From positions 1 through 64,000 of the forward strand of contig JAIPMN010000027.1 in NCBI GenBank assembly GCA_020650975.1: a stretch of 64,000 nt of DNA. The letters are read 5' to 3'. The notes beneath the pieces are model-generated. The model searched no databases, was not told the origin of the DNA, and worked only from the letters and a program-made list of their open reading frames with translations. The position numbers and the translations under genes are program-made. The stretch's first letter is position 1; the number at the start of each line of letters is the position of its first letter. The DNA comes from Apostichopus californicus. Its lineage: Eukaryota > Echinodermata > Holothuroidea > Aspidochirotida > Stichopodidae. Below, piece after piece: positions 45,601 through 56,010 of the stretch.

Positions 45601-48600
45601 ATACTAAACCTGCATCTCTGATTGGTTGAATTCAAACCAGTGGGTTTGGGGGAAATGTATGCGTTTAGTTTTAAATGTGGAATTTGTCGTGGACACTCTT
45701 CTCGTTATCTGCAAATATCCTTAATTACTCGCCAATTAACGTTGTTGGCAGGGAAAAAAATTGGCTAATATCTTAGTTTGCTGTTTTGTGATTGATATAT
45801 GTAAAAAACTTGATGGACATGTCAAAAAAGTATAAAACGGCGACCCAACGCAAAATGCTGCTTTAAAAGGAGTTAAATTGTTAACAAATATTCTGATCTT
45901 GAAATTCCCAACTTCGACACGTCAGTCGTCACTTATATGGAGAGTGGCGCCTTCCGTTTCACATTCTCAAACTTTGTCATTTTTAAGACAACCGTCGAAA
46001 TACTCACGATTCGCACATCATGTAATCAGTCAAAATACTCACGATTCGCACATCATGTAATCAGTGTTGACAGCGGTCACTTTCAGGTTTTGCTGCCCCC
46101 ATCTGCTCGTCTCGTCCTGCCAATCTTTCATATTTCTATAGGTTGGTGTTTTCCCCGTATTCCAGTCCTTTTGCCCTTGACCTGGTTTAGGGGGTGGGGT
46201 GGGGGGCGAAGAGGCCCTCTTGGAGCCCCATTCAGAGTTGAATCGGATCGATGGTAACGAGCCATCGTACGTGTGAGAATGTCTGTTCGAGACACCGTTT
46301 TCCACTTGGATTCTATTTGAACTGTTCTGGTTGGACTCTGAATCAGAGGGTAGTTGGAAGGCAAAGGCAAACAACAGATTGATGTTGCTTGGGTAGGCAT
46401 GGTGAAGAATTGTCTGGATAATCTAGAAAGGAAAAGAAAAGATAATTGTTAAAACAGCTTTGCCGTGTGCGATAACTTCTTTTCATCGCCGTGACCATCA
46501 GCATCATCATCATAAAGGGAGAGAGAAAATAATTGAAATAGTTGATCAACAGTTTTGTAATAAGCAACAAAGCATTTCTACAACAGTTTTGACGTGCACA
46601 ATACCTTCCTGCTACTTTGCATCATAAAAGATCATCGTCACAATCATCACCACCACCACCATCGTCCACACCATTATGACTGGTACCATCATCACCACCA
46701 ATACCATCAGCATCATCACCACCACCACCATCATCAAAAGCATCATCGTCATCACCATTATGACCGGTACCATCATCACCACCGGTTACCATCAACACCA
46801 ACACGATCATCATCTACACCGCCATCATTATCACCATAATAATAATTAATCAGACCACTTACCAAGAGGTGTCTGCCAATTTCACTAATTTAATAAATAT
46901 TTCACTTAAAATTCATCTTCTTCTTTGGCCTAAAATGGAGACCTACACATTTTATATTACAGCTTACCACCAGATGATAGGATTACATAATTCCTGTTAA
47001 GCAAACCCTTTTCAAACAAATCATAAACGGTTCAAGGAATTTACCATGTTTAGTCTGTCACAAAAAGTGTAGATGAAATAAGAACCCCTTTAGCAGACAA
47101 TACGTGGTAACATAACGATCTCTCACCAGCTGAATTCTTTTAGAATGCTTTACGTAACCACATGTGTTGTCAAATATTAACGTACTGTAGACGTAGACGC
47201 AATCTCCTCCCCTATTTAACGACGTTAACAATTATCTGTGACTCTTCTTCAAAGGAAAATGAAACTTACTGATTTCATGTCATGTTCTGGAGTAAACTTG
47301 AAGCTGAATGTGAAGACTTTAAAGTTCTTTGTCCTAATCTCTAAAATCTTGCTGGTGCTACTGACCGCGGTCGAAGAGTTTCTCGTCAGCTGTTTCTTGC
47401 TTTTACCTGCGACTGTTTGAACGGAAAACGGACAGTTGACTTGATGATCATGTTGGTAACATTTTTCTCCTACATTTAGTTTTAATTATTAATAAAAATT
47501 ACTCGTTTATTTCATTTTTAATATACCTTCCAAGGTATCTTTACTGCATATTTGTTATGAGAAAGCTCATAGCACTGTGCTTGAGCAAAGGAAACTCTAG
47601 ACCATAGGGAGTCATTTTACTTCAACTTTTATACTAGGATTCTCCAAATGCATTTAATTTAAAAAAGAGTGTACTCAAATTGCGAAATTGTTGCGAAAAA
47701 AAGTTGCGAAATTGTCCTTGAATAACATATACTTGAGTACTTGAGTATATTAAAAAGCTCAAGAAATGACAATACACTGTTGATATTAGAAGTTCTAGGA
47801 AATGCTGAGATAAGAAATATTGTTTGCATCGGGTACCTGGGTATTTAAGTTACGTATCTGGTTCTGAATTTGCTACCCGGTGCAAACACTGTCTTACGGA
47901 AACGATAACTCTAGTCAGTGCACCGATAACCTTCCATGTGGTTTAAAACAAGGCACAAACTATTGGAAGAAAGCAGACTGTTGACTATTTTACAAGATAC
48001 ACCCACAAAACAATTAATTATTAACAGATTATGACCTTACAGATAGGTGATAGCTGCACAATGTACTGTATGGTTAGGGTAGGCTGTACTACTTCATATA
48101 GCAATACAATATTACTTACATCAAGAAAATCAAACTTGTTTTTTCACATTGGTTCAAACAATTGATGTCGTAATCTCCTACAACTCAATGCATTTGAGTC
48201 AACTGTTTAATTACAACTTTTGACATTTAAGAAGTTATTTATAGGACGCTTTTTGCCATGTGTCAGCAGGATTAAACCTTAAGGCACGAACACTAGGACA
48301 ACACGTGTCCCGACCTTTATACGATACAGTCAGGAATGTGCCTACGTTGGGAAAAAAATAGTTCACATTCCAGCTAAAACAAACTGTTTTCAATTTTCAA
48401 GTTAAATGACAGGGAAAAAATTGTAATTAACCAACATTTGACATTTCCCTCAAAATATGAAATTACCATGACGTTGTTATGCTTGTAACCTTTACAACTA
48501 AGGAAACAGTTACATGTATGTATTAATGCAAATAACATTTAACATGTGAATTTACAAGCTGATCGAGTGAAGGAAACTATGAGAATTGATTAAAAGCAGG

Positions 48601-51600
48601 AAATGTACATATCAAATTCGTTTCGTTTGTTCCTTCACATACATTTTCAGTTTTCTCTGAGATGAATCTAAAGTAAACTTTTCCTGTATTTTTATCAATG
48701 TCCCCGATTTTTGTTGAACCACTGGAGCCAAGTATAATTCACAATATGTTCAATGTTCCAATATTTTATCTCCTCTTTGTTTTCCCTTCTACTTTCTCTT
48801 TTGTTTTGCGCAATGAAAAATGTGGAATTGACCACAAAATAAGACACAGACTTACTAGATTTGTACAGCTAATGGACAATTAAGGATGATCTACTTAGGT
48901 TGAATGTTTTGTCTTCTCATGTTATTATGTTATAAAATATATATGCCAAAATCTCTGGAATTCTCATTGAAGGCTAAAAAGAATAGTCTGGGTCAAAATT
49001 TCTTTTTGATATGTTAATCAGCAACAAAATCTAAGCATTTTAGTGAAATTTGCATTCAATTCCCTATGTACTGTTTTTGAGATATTGACAGTTGAAGTTG
49101 CAAGTGAACTTGGAGCAAACAGGTGTGACATAATTGTTGCATTCTGATAATAATGTTTTGTTTTCCTTTAAAGCAGCATTTTGCGTCCTTTTCTATGATT
49201 TTTCTCAACCTCACTGATTCCACTATGCCATAACGACCTACATAACTAGCTTATCTATTTAAATTTCGCTTCTAGAATGCTTAGATTATGTTCCTCTGTA
49301 ACATACCAAATACAAATCTTTTCTTGGACTATTCTTTTAACTAATGATGATGTTGGTTTCTCAGTGCAGACCTTAATGTTAATCTTAATCCATTGTTTTA
49401 TAAAGTCAAATAACTTGCCTAAAATTTGTTCTTTTATCTTTAATTTAATGTCTTTTTTTTGGCATTCATTTCTTTATTTCCAGCAAATAATTTTTTTTTC
49501 TCAGAATTATCATAGACAAAGGGCAGTGCGTACAGGTATATGTATATATACAAATATTATAAACATGTTACTATTATCTCTACTTATTGTACCTTTGTTG
49601 CATGGAAAAGGTTGGCAGCAAAGAAAGATACTCTCAGGGGTGACCTACTATAAAACTTGGCTAGCTTGTACTCGTAACTTTTATCAAACAGGATCCTTAG
49701 GGCAATGTATTTCATCTTGTGAATGACCAGGAACCTTTTTGTTTTTTTTTCAATTTTGATACTACTGTAAATACTCCGATGAATACTCTAGCTGTTTTAT
49801 ATTGTTTCGGTCGAGAAGATAAACGGGTAGAATTAGAAGCAATGAAACGTACCCTCTGGGAGGTGAAGGTTTGTTCAGGCCCTGGCTTGTTTCAAACAAA
49901 ACAAAAACTGGATGATGGCAATTAATGGTTGATTGAGCAGTTTTCCAATTATTATGAGAATATTTACATGGGTTTGGTGTAAGAACATCAAAATATTCAA
50001 CTCGGATGCATTTGTAACGGAACTTTTAAGAACGAGCATTTATAGAGTGAGATTACCTGAAACTTACCTTGATAGATGGACCTCACAAATGTGAGAGGGA
50101 TATCATTGTCTTTGTAAAGGGCATTCCTCTGATCCAGGCCAGTCTAGTTTGACCCAAAAAAAAAAAAAAAAAAGTTACAACAACAAAATTATACCAAAAA
50201 CAGGGGTTAAAGTTACATTTTGTACAGCAATTTGACACAGTCAGTTGTCCCTGAATCCCAGTGGCAGTGATGTAATTAGGAATATTAAATTTGTGCATGT
50301 TTGACAACGAACTTTACTAGACTACGCTCGTGAGGTCCAAGTACGAAGATTCAGTTCTTTTGACTTTATGATACCATCAATACCCACTAGCTGTCTTGTA
50401 GGAATCACTTAATTGTCACAACATCTATACATGAATAGATTTCTAAAAACAGATGAGGGTTTTGTAATTAGTGGTTCATTTCGAAATGAGACATAGATGG
50501 GAGTACCAATGAATAACAGAGCGTAAATACTTGAAGGTATACGACCCAACGACATCAAATTCATAGGCCCGTAAGACAGCAAAGTGAAACAAACAGAAGC
50601 CCAGGGAGCGAGGGCGCAGTGCTAAAATGTTTCCAAATGTGTAGTCAGGTAGATAGGAAAGTGCAATTGTGGAGTGGGAGACAGGTAAGAGAGGAGCAAA
50701 TTAAATCAAACAGAAGCCGTACAGAGCTGTGCTCAGCACATGTTCCAGCAGGCTTGTCGTCCACCCGTTGCACTGAACAAAGAGTTCTAACATCAATATG
50801 GGAAATCATGTGAACTTCAACGTGCCAACTTTCTCGTTCTGTCTGCAGGGCATAATTTAGTGCTCAAAGTTTGCAGAGCACCTCTGAAGTCTCTGATTGT
50901 TCCCTTACAAAAGACTATGGTACCTGTGTACAATGACTGCTACATAGGTGTTTGCACTTGTATAGCAATTTGCACATCTTTCATCTCATTTTTGCAATGC
51001 GATACCGGACCAATTATTCCCCGATCTGTGTAACCACGACAACACTATTAATACCCGGGGTTCAACACACAACGGTACACATCAATATTAAAATACTCTT
51101 TTGAGGGAAATTCTTACAAGGTGATGTACATGTTGTCGCTCTGTTGTACAGTATTGTAAGTTCAACATGTCTAGCACTTTTTGAGGGTCACCAGATGGTC
51201 TCTATTTAAGCAAACAGGATACAAATATGTTTGGCATATTTTGCCAGGCGACAATACAGAGACATGTCAAGATCCTTTAAGGTGAAAGTCGTTAGTAATT
51301 TTGTTTAATTGGACGCTCTGAATTCAATTAGCGGCATATTCTTCTTGGTAAGATTTTCTCAAAGTCCGTCTGAACTGGAACTAACATCTATGGCTGTCCT
51401 ACCTAGTAACCAGGATGGACTGATATTAGTTTGCTGAAGAGTCCTCCCAATCTTCAGGAAGTCTTTGATTATGAGAGAAAGTTTGTCCTGAACAGGAATC
51501 TGTCAGTTCTCAGCTAACGCTTTAAAGGAGCTGATGGAATATTTAGTGACAATAAATAAACAAATAAACCTTAAAATCTTGCGATTAAGCTAAACCTATT

Positions 51601-52529
51601 TCAATGTTAGCATTCACACACACACACACAAAATGTTAACTTTACACTCATTTCTCATGTTGAATTCAAGAAATGGATTTAACCAACCAGTCAAAAAGGA
51701 ACTTTTTGGACAGAGCATTTGATCTAAGTACAAACCTGTGAGCTCCTTTAACAGAGCTCTTTCAAAGCTGTAGTATTACATGAACACCCTCTGTGTCTTA
51801 TATATATTGTAACACTATCTACACGTAATGGTAATTATTAACATCAGGGGAGGAGGAACAGCCCCGTATTGAATGAAGTTCATCTTCAAAATCATATAAT
51901 CCTTTATAAAGCCGGCTTCAAATTAACTACACTGCCCAATGGTTCAGTTTGTTACACTGCATGTACGGTAACCTTTGTCTAACAACCATTAACAAATCTT
52001 TGTTTGGAAATTCAACGTTATTCAGAAAATATCCAAGTCACTCTTTTAAATTCACAGTATAGTGTTTGTACTGTATTGGGCCATATACAGTATGTATGAG
52101 GTTTTATAGAGACACAGTGTAAAAGTTTGCTCCTGATAGGGTGTCATTTCCCCTACCAAAGGATAGTATTCCATTATGATAATTTGATTTCACTACAATC
52201 CCAAAATATTAACTGAAGTTAGTTAGCACATAAACTAGCATGATCCCCTAATGTTTTTCGGGAGTCAAGTCGAAGTACCAAGAGGATGTGCTCTGTTTAA
52301 CATGTTTCACCTGATTATAAAACAATTGCCACTCAAGGTTAACAAGGTTGTTTGACTCAAAGAGGACAGTTTGCATGACCGATACTTACCGTTTTGACAG
52401 TTGGTTTGTTGGCAGACACAAAACTAATCTTGAAATTTGTACATGTCAGAGAACCAGTTATGCCTCTCTTCTGGCCACTAAATGTGTCAAACTTGAGGAC
52501 GTTTGGAGCCTGACGAATAATCAGTTCAC
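35697..52529 (-). CDS. MTMR10: Inactive myotubularin-related protein, MTMR10/12 type (11 exons, first exon missing)
   Basis: Myotubularins dephosphorylate PI3P and PI(3,5)P2; the MTMR10/11/12 group has lost catalysis and acts as an adaptor for active members. Eleven exons join in phase to about 770 residues: PH-GRAM (exons 1-4), then the phosphatase-like fold (exons 4-11), then a Ser-rich linker and C-terminal helix. MTMR12-like marks are FLLFLDCVFQL, YLRWVPSAHILGGG and LPEYFVVP; the C-terminal SAFPF and LAKFLQG recall MTMR10. Vertebrate members are about 750-780 residues, so only the first few residues are missing. Where active enzymes read HCSDGWDR, this protein reads RESSGRDL: the catalytic Cys and Arg are absent, as expected for the group. 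It is probably the single invertebrate ancestor-type gene, so the symbol is tentative. Confidence 0.93.
37275..37447 (-). CDS. MTMR10: MTMR exon 10 (dead phosphatase loop)
   Basis: Reads ESSGRDLSCVISCLTQIMLD, then PYYRTQLGFQSLVQREWVAT. MTMR10 has EEEGRDLSCCVASLVQVMLD and GFQSLIQKEWVMAG. Phase excludes an alternative acceptor at 37435; the one after 37447 (TCAG) keeps frame with exon 9. Confidence 0.93.
37448..38192. other. MTMR intron 9
   Basis: No coding sequence seen. A G-rich tract at 37631-37672 on the plus strand (GGGTGGGTTGGGTGGGTGGG within it) is C-rich in the MTMR transcript. Confidence 0.7.
38193..38260 (-). CDS. MTMR10: MTMR exon 9
   Basis: Reads ACLERSKIVATQLDDKKSVV then LR, equivalent to KHSAELVYMLESKHLSVVLQ. 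It leaves phase 1; donor GTGAGT at plus 38192. Confidence 0.88.
39144..39222 (-). CDS. MTMR10: MTMR exon 8
   Basis: Reads ASMKEFFATESKWFSALENC then KWLQHIR, equivalent to EKWLSSLENTRWLEYVRAF. It was found by searching for the W-x-x-x-L-E-x-x-x-W-L pattern. It leaves phase 2. Confidence 0.9.
39223..42176. other. MTMR intron 7
   Basis: About 3 kb, AT-rich. Apart from the 102-bp duplication I see no exon, RNA gene or transposon protein. Confidence 0.7.
40721..40917. repeat. 102-bp tandem duplication in MTMR intron 7
   Basis: Both copies hold CCAAGGTTTCATTTAT, TTGACATTTTGATAC and CAACCACTTTAAC, at about 85 percent identity. Confidence 0.85.
42177..42316 (-). CDS. MTMR10: MTMR exon 7
   Basis: Reads MLQSIADIHAHGTAKDYPVV then PSTKDILVSFQKLQDLCTV; MTMR10 has LPNIQEVQAAFVKLKQLCVN. 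It leaves phase 1. Confidence 0.9.
42317..44224. other. MTMR intron 6
   Basis: AT-rich; a poly-A/T run near 43237-43250 and a perfect palindrome GATTACCGGGTAATC at 43809-43823. No exon seen; the 118-residue ORF at 43344-43700 matches nothing known to me. Confidence 0.65.
44225..44313 (-). CDS. MTMR10: MTMR exon 6
   Basis: Reads IWCWSSSSGCSLFRMVHLNS then EIDTDEATK, equivalent to IPIWCWSCHNGSALLKM of MTMR12. It leaves phase 2. Confidence 0.93.
45038..45125 (-). CDS. MTMR10: MTMR exon 5
   Basis: Reads LPEYFVVPAGLYDGELQKWA then PCFIGHRVP; MTMR10 has LPEYIVVPSSLADQDLKIF and FVGRRMPLW. It leaves phase 0. Confidence 0.94.
45246..45864. mobile_element. Non-autonomous DNA transposon with terminal inverted repeats
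   Basis: Perfect 17-base inverted ends: AAAGCAGCATTTTGCGT at 45246-45262 and its complement at 45848-45864, about 619 bp apart. TA occurs next to each end, though offset by a base. No transposase. It lies in MTMR intron 4. A second, end-only copy is at 49170-49265. Confidence 0.75.
46001..46068. repeat. 35-bp tandem duplication of the MTMR exon 4 donor
   Basis: TACTCACGATTCGCACATCA followed by TGTAATCAGT occurs at 46001 and 46036. Each copy carries, on the minus strand, the end of exon 4 and a GTGAGT donor. Using the outer donor would place TGA immediately in frame. Confidence 0.92.
46043..46422 (-). CDS. MTMR10: MTMR exon 4 (GRAM end, Pro-rich loop)
   Basis: Reads IIQTILHHAYPSNINLLFAF, then a low-complexity loop with KRASSPPTPPPKPGQGQKDW, then KVTAVNTDYMMCES. 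The flanks match LLFAFEF and VCSINEGYMIS of MTMR10; the loop is longer than in vertebrates. The donor GTGAGT lies in a 35-bp tandem duplication. Confidence 0.92.
46629..46845. repeat. Degenerate CAC/CAT trinucleotide array
   Basis: About 70 triplets of CAC, CAT and related codons in MTMR intron 3. It is open in frames on both strands (His-rich and Asp/Gly-rich) only because of its composition. Confidence 0.9.
47270..47412 (-). CDS. MTMR10: MTMR exon 3 (PH-GRAM)
   Basis: Reads AGKSKKQLTRNSSTAVSSTS then ILEIRTKNFKVFTFSFKF, equivalent to ELIIYCKDFRIVRFRFDES. A Ser/Thr-rich loop precedes the strand. It leaves phase 0. Confidence 0.88.
47413..50067. other. MTMR intron 2
   Basis: 2.65 kb. Contains the transposon fragment at 49170. 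The 149-residue ORF at 49277-49726 has no recognisable motif and is hydrophobic by composition. Nothing else seen. Confidence 0.65.
49170..49265. mobile_element. Truncated copy of the 45246 element
   Basis: Starts with the same 17-base end and matches the first 95 or so bases of the other copy with about two differences, then homology stops. The right end was not found. Confidence 0.8.
50068..50143 (-). CDS. MTMR10: MTMR exon 2 (PH-GRAM)
   Basis: Reads TGLDQRNALYKDNDIPLTFV then RSIYQ, equivalent to HYRNLLLGEHDVPLTCIEQI of MTMR10. It enters phase 0 and leaves phase 1. A poly-A (plus strand) tract sits at its acceptor side. Confidence 0.9.
50144..52389. other. MTMR intron 1
   Basis: 2.2 kb without a recognisable exon. 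A short (CA)n lies near 51616. Confidence 0.65.
52390..52529 (-). CDS. MTMR10: MTMR exon 1 of those found (PH-GRAM)
   Basis: Reads ELIIRQAPNVLKFDTFSGQK then GSLTCTNFKISFVSANK; vertebrate members read GEIVVNE and KLICSNFKISFITDD. The first two bases (GT) finish a codon from an upstream exon ending in one base, probably Gly. The donor is GTAAGT. Confidence 0.9.
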
Positions 52530-54128
52530 CTAGAGGTCAAAAAGGATAAAATATACTGTTTTTATTCAACAACAACAAAAAAAATTTTCGTGACCAATTA
52601 ACACCAAAAGTGAGATTTATCTGACCATTGTGCATTCAGCATTTAAGAACTCCACATACAATATTGCATGTACTACTGTAAGTATAGAGGAACATTTCTT
52701 AGCTGTACAACAATTGAAATACCACTTTATAGCACAAATAGAAAATTATTCAAGAAACTTCATAGTCCCATTACCTCCCTCTCCCAATTCCCCCTATAAT
52801 ACCCCCCCCCCCTCCCACTTCAAAGCAAATATACAAAGAGCCCATGGGGGGGGGAGATATCAAACTTTCTCTTAGAACCTTTAAACTTTTCTAAAGTTCC
52901 CTCTCTCGAACTCCTTCCCCCCCTTTTTTTTAAATGTGAGTTTCAAGAATTAGTGAACCGCAGACAAGTGTAAAACATGGCTGAGTTGTATCAAGTCACG
53001 CCATTTTGAGGTCAAGTGGGGTCATTATAATGTATAATGTTTGCTTAAACTTATAGTACAGTCACTCACTCCACTTCCAGTCCCTGTGCTATTCATAGAG
53101 GGAGAGCTACACAAACTTGTTTCAGGTCTTGGACTCATTTTACTCTTGAAAAGTATAAAGAGTCAAAACTCATAACTTGTTGTTATAAGTTCACTGTAGA
53201 ACATTGATCCTATTATACCGAAAGGAGCATCGGCTCCTAGCCTATTTAGCTAGGGTTACAGTATTTTCTTCATGCCTACTCATGCATGCCATATGACTAT
53301 AACCATAGCATAACACTCACAGTACTAGCACACATGTGTACTCATGTACTGTGCAGCACACTGCATAGTGCTTATAGTTTTTGTTACTATGAGGAAGTTC
53401 CTACTGTACATGTGGCACTATTCCCCTGAAGGGGAAACTTGTATAAAAACCCTAATAGTTCCTTGGTAGGATACTGTGTGAGTATACATGGATCATGGAA
53501 GCAACACATTATATTTGTAAATAATATCATAATTTAATGAAATTATAATCAAAATTTAATTATAATACATAATGATGGTATTTAATAAAGTAATATCGGA
53601 CTGGAAGGCAGTTACCTTCACGACGCTTATAAGCAGCCACATTAATCATCTGGCAGAAGCCAAATTTATGGCTTATCACTTTACACTTCCTGTCCGGGTG
53701 ACTATCCAAGTTAGTTTTCTCTAAAGCTCATTTTGGATGTTAACATTATATATCATATATTTTCCTTTTTCGGCATTTTGGGGTGAGGAATGAGTGATTA
53801 AAAGTTTTCAACATATAGTAATGAAATATACAGTAGCCACTGTACTTCCACACTACATTTCTATTTGCTTATCACGTGTAACATTTATTGCTGCCAAGAA
53901 CTGTCCATTCACATAGTATTGACTTTGTAGTTCCTTCTGTCTAGTGTGTAGTATATAGCTATGGGATATACAGTACATACTATATATGTGTACAAATGAC
54001 AGTAGGGAATAATTTATTGTCAAATTGCTAAATATGAAATTGCAGTTTTCTACACAGAAATCATATTTCTAATATGAAAGGGGGAAAAATGCAGAGCCTG
54101 CAAAACTGCTACACAAACTTTTGAATGT

Positions 54129-54244
54129 CACTAAATAACAAACTTTGAACACTAAATAACAACTTTGAACACTAAATAACAAACTTTGAACACTAAATAA
54201 CAAACTTTGAACACTAATTAAAAAACTTTGAACACTAAATTAAA
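54129..54244. repeat. Six-unit array of about 21 bp
   Basis: Repeats of CACTAAATAACAAACTTTGA. Confidence 0.93.
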
Positions 54245-54646
54245 TTCCCTGTAAACAGATCTACATACATAAATAGAGTACATGCATGCATGTACACATG
54301 ATGCACTGAAAACTTCATTCCCCAACTTCAGCCCTTAATTTGTCTTATCTGCACTTTCAACTATATTCCAAACAGGCCACTCACTCAGTAGCCTTTCGTA
54401 GAGCAATCGTTGAACAAAAGCAAACAAGTTTTAGTACTAGACAGAAACATTGCATTGTATTTGCCTGAAACTACTTGAACGTTGACCTTTTTGTTAAACT
54501 TAAAAAAACAACTTCATCATTTGATCCTTTTAACCCTTTACTAGGTAAAGTGTATACATATTATTCACGGAGCATTTTCTAGTGGATTTCATTCACCGCA
54601 GCGGTACATCCCCTGCAGTCAAGTGCCCCCCCCCCCCCGTCCCCCT

Positions 54647-54656
54647 NNNNNNNNNN
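54647..54656. other. Assembly gap (10 N)
   Basis: Ten N. TTTCATTCACCGCAGCGGTA at 54587 before the gap recurs with two changes at 54657 right after it, followed in both cases by the same C-rich tract. Confidence 0.95.
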
Positions 54657-55777
54657 TTTCATTCACTGCAGCGATACATCCCCTGCAGTCAAGTGCCCCC
54701 CATCCCCCCCCCCCTCGCGAAAGGCTGAAGGTGGTAATTTGTTAAACAGATTGTCATTACATATATAAACTTCATATGATATGCAACATGCATTACTTTG
54801 CATTTAGTTTATACTGAATTAATAACTGAAATGAGAATTGACAAACATTGATATGCTGTAAACAACGTCACATATAATATCCTGGTCTGTAGAGGGGTGT
54901 GTCTGTATCAGGTTTAATGGTACAGACTTTTGTACTAACTAAGCATCAGAAGCAGAAAGTGATCATGATTTATCATACATTGTACATCATAAGATATAAC
55001 CTGTGTGATAACAATACATTTCATTGGGGTTTTTTAAAGTTTGAAATCATATCTAGCTGAATCATGAAAATGATAGTATGATTATCAGAGGCATTATTTT
55101 ATTTATGCACTGCAGGTACCAATCAATGTATGAAAATGTCACTTGCATCACATATAGGCCTATCTGTCTATGTCTTAGGGTTGGTCACTGTGAATTATGT
55201 AATCTGGATCAATAATATCCTATAAAATGTAGAAAATGAAAGCATACAAAATACACCTCAAAAATAACATTTTAAAATTGTATCTAGTTGTACTGTCCAT
55301 TCATATCTACATATCAGGTATCATCCAATACCCACTCATAACCCAACGGTACTACTCCTGTGGGCTGCTGTTAGTTATGATACCATTTCCTTGACACCTA
55401 TATGACACAAATATGACTTCCCTACAGGAAAGTTGGCGTCTGCTAATTGCATCACAATACACCACAAATACACACTCCAACTACACAAACTAATGGCTGT
55501 TGTTGGGGTACAGTTACTACAGTATAGTAAAAAGGACTTTTACCTTTGAAGGAATTTGTCAACTTTCTCTGTAATTTGTTCAGCATTTTAAAAAATCTTG
55601 GTCTAGAACTGGAAACTTGTCTTAAATCGATCTTCTGTATTTAAAACAGCTTTTTGTGTTTGGAAGATGTTACGTACTGAGTAGAACCCACACATAAGAT
55701 TACCATGGGGCTCTCCAGTGTTTCTATTGGAGGGCACTGTCATATATGTCCTACAGCATGTGATCTGTATTCTTTAC

Positions 55778-56010
55778 TGATGTGAACTTATGATGTGAAT
55801 GTGAACACTTATGATGTGAATGTGAACACTTATGATGTGAATGTGAACACTTATGATGTGAACACTTATGATGTGAATGCGAACACTTATGATGGGAACA
55901 CTTATGATGTGAATGTGAACACTTATGATGTGAACACTTATGATGTGAATGTGAACACTTATGATGTGTATATTATGATGTGAATGTGAACACTTATGAT
56001 GTGAACATGT
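55778..56010. repeat. 15/21-bp compound satellite
   Basis: Built from ATGTGAACACTTATG and a six-base longer form (with GAATGT). The plus frame reads NVNTYDV repeats without a stop because unit lengths are multiples of three. Confidence 0.92.

Noticed and set aside
46594-46839. His-rich ORF and its Asp/Gly-rich antisense
   Set aside because: Translation of a trinucleotide microsatellite.
49277-49726. 149-codon plus ORF
   Set aside because: No motif, Phe/Ile/Leu-rich from AT-rich DNA, inside an MTMR intron, no splice or start support.
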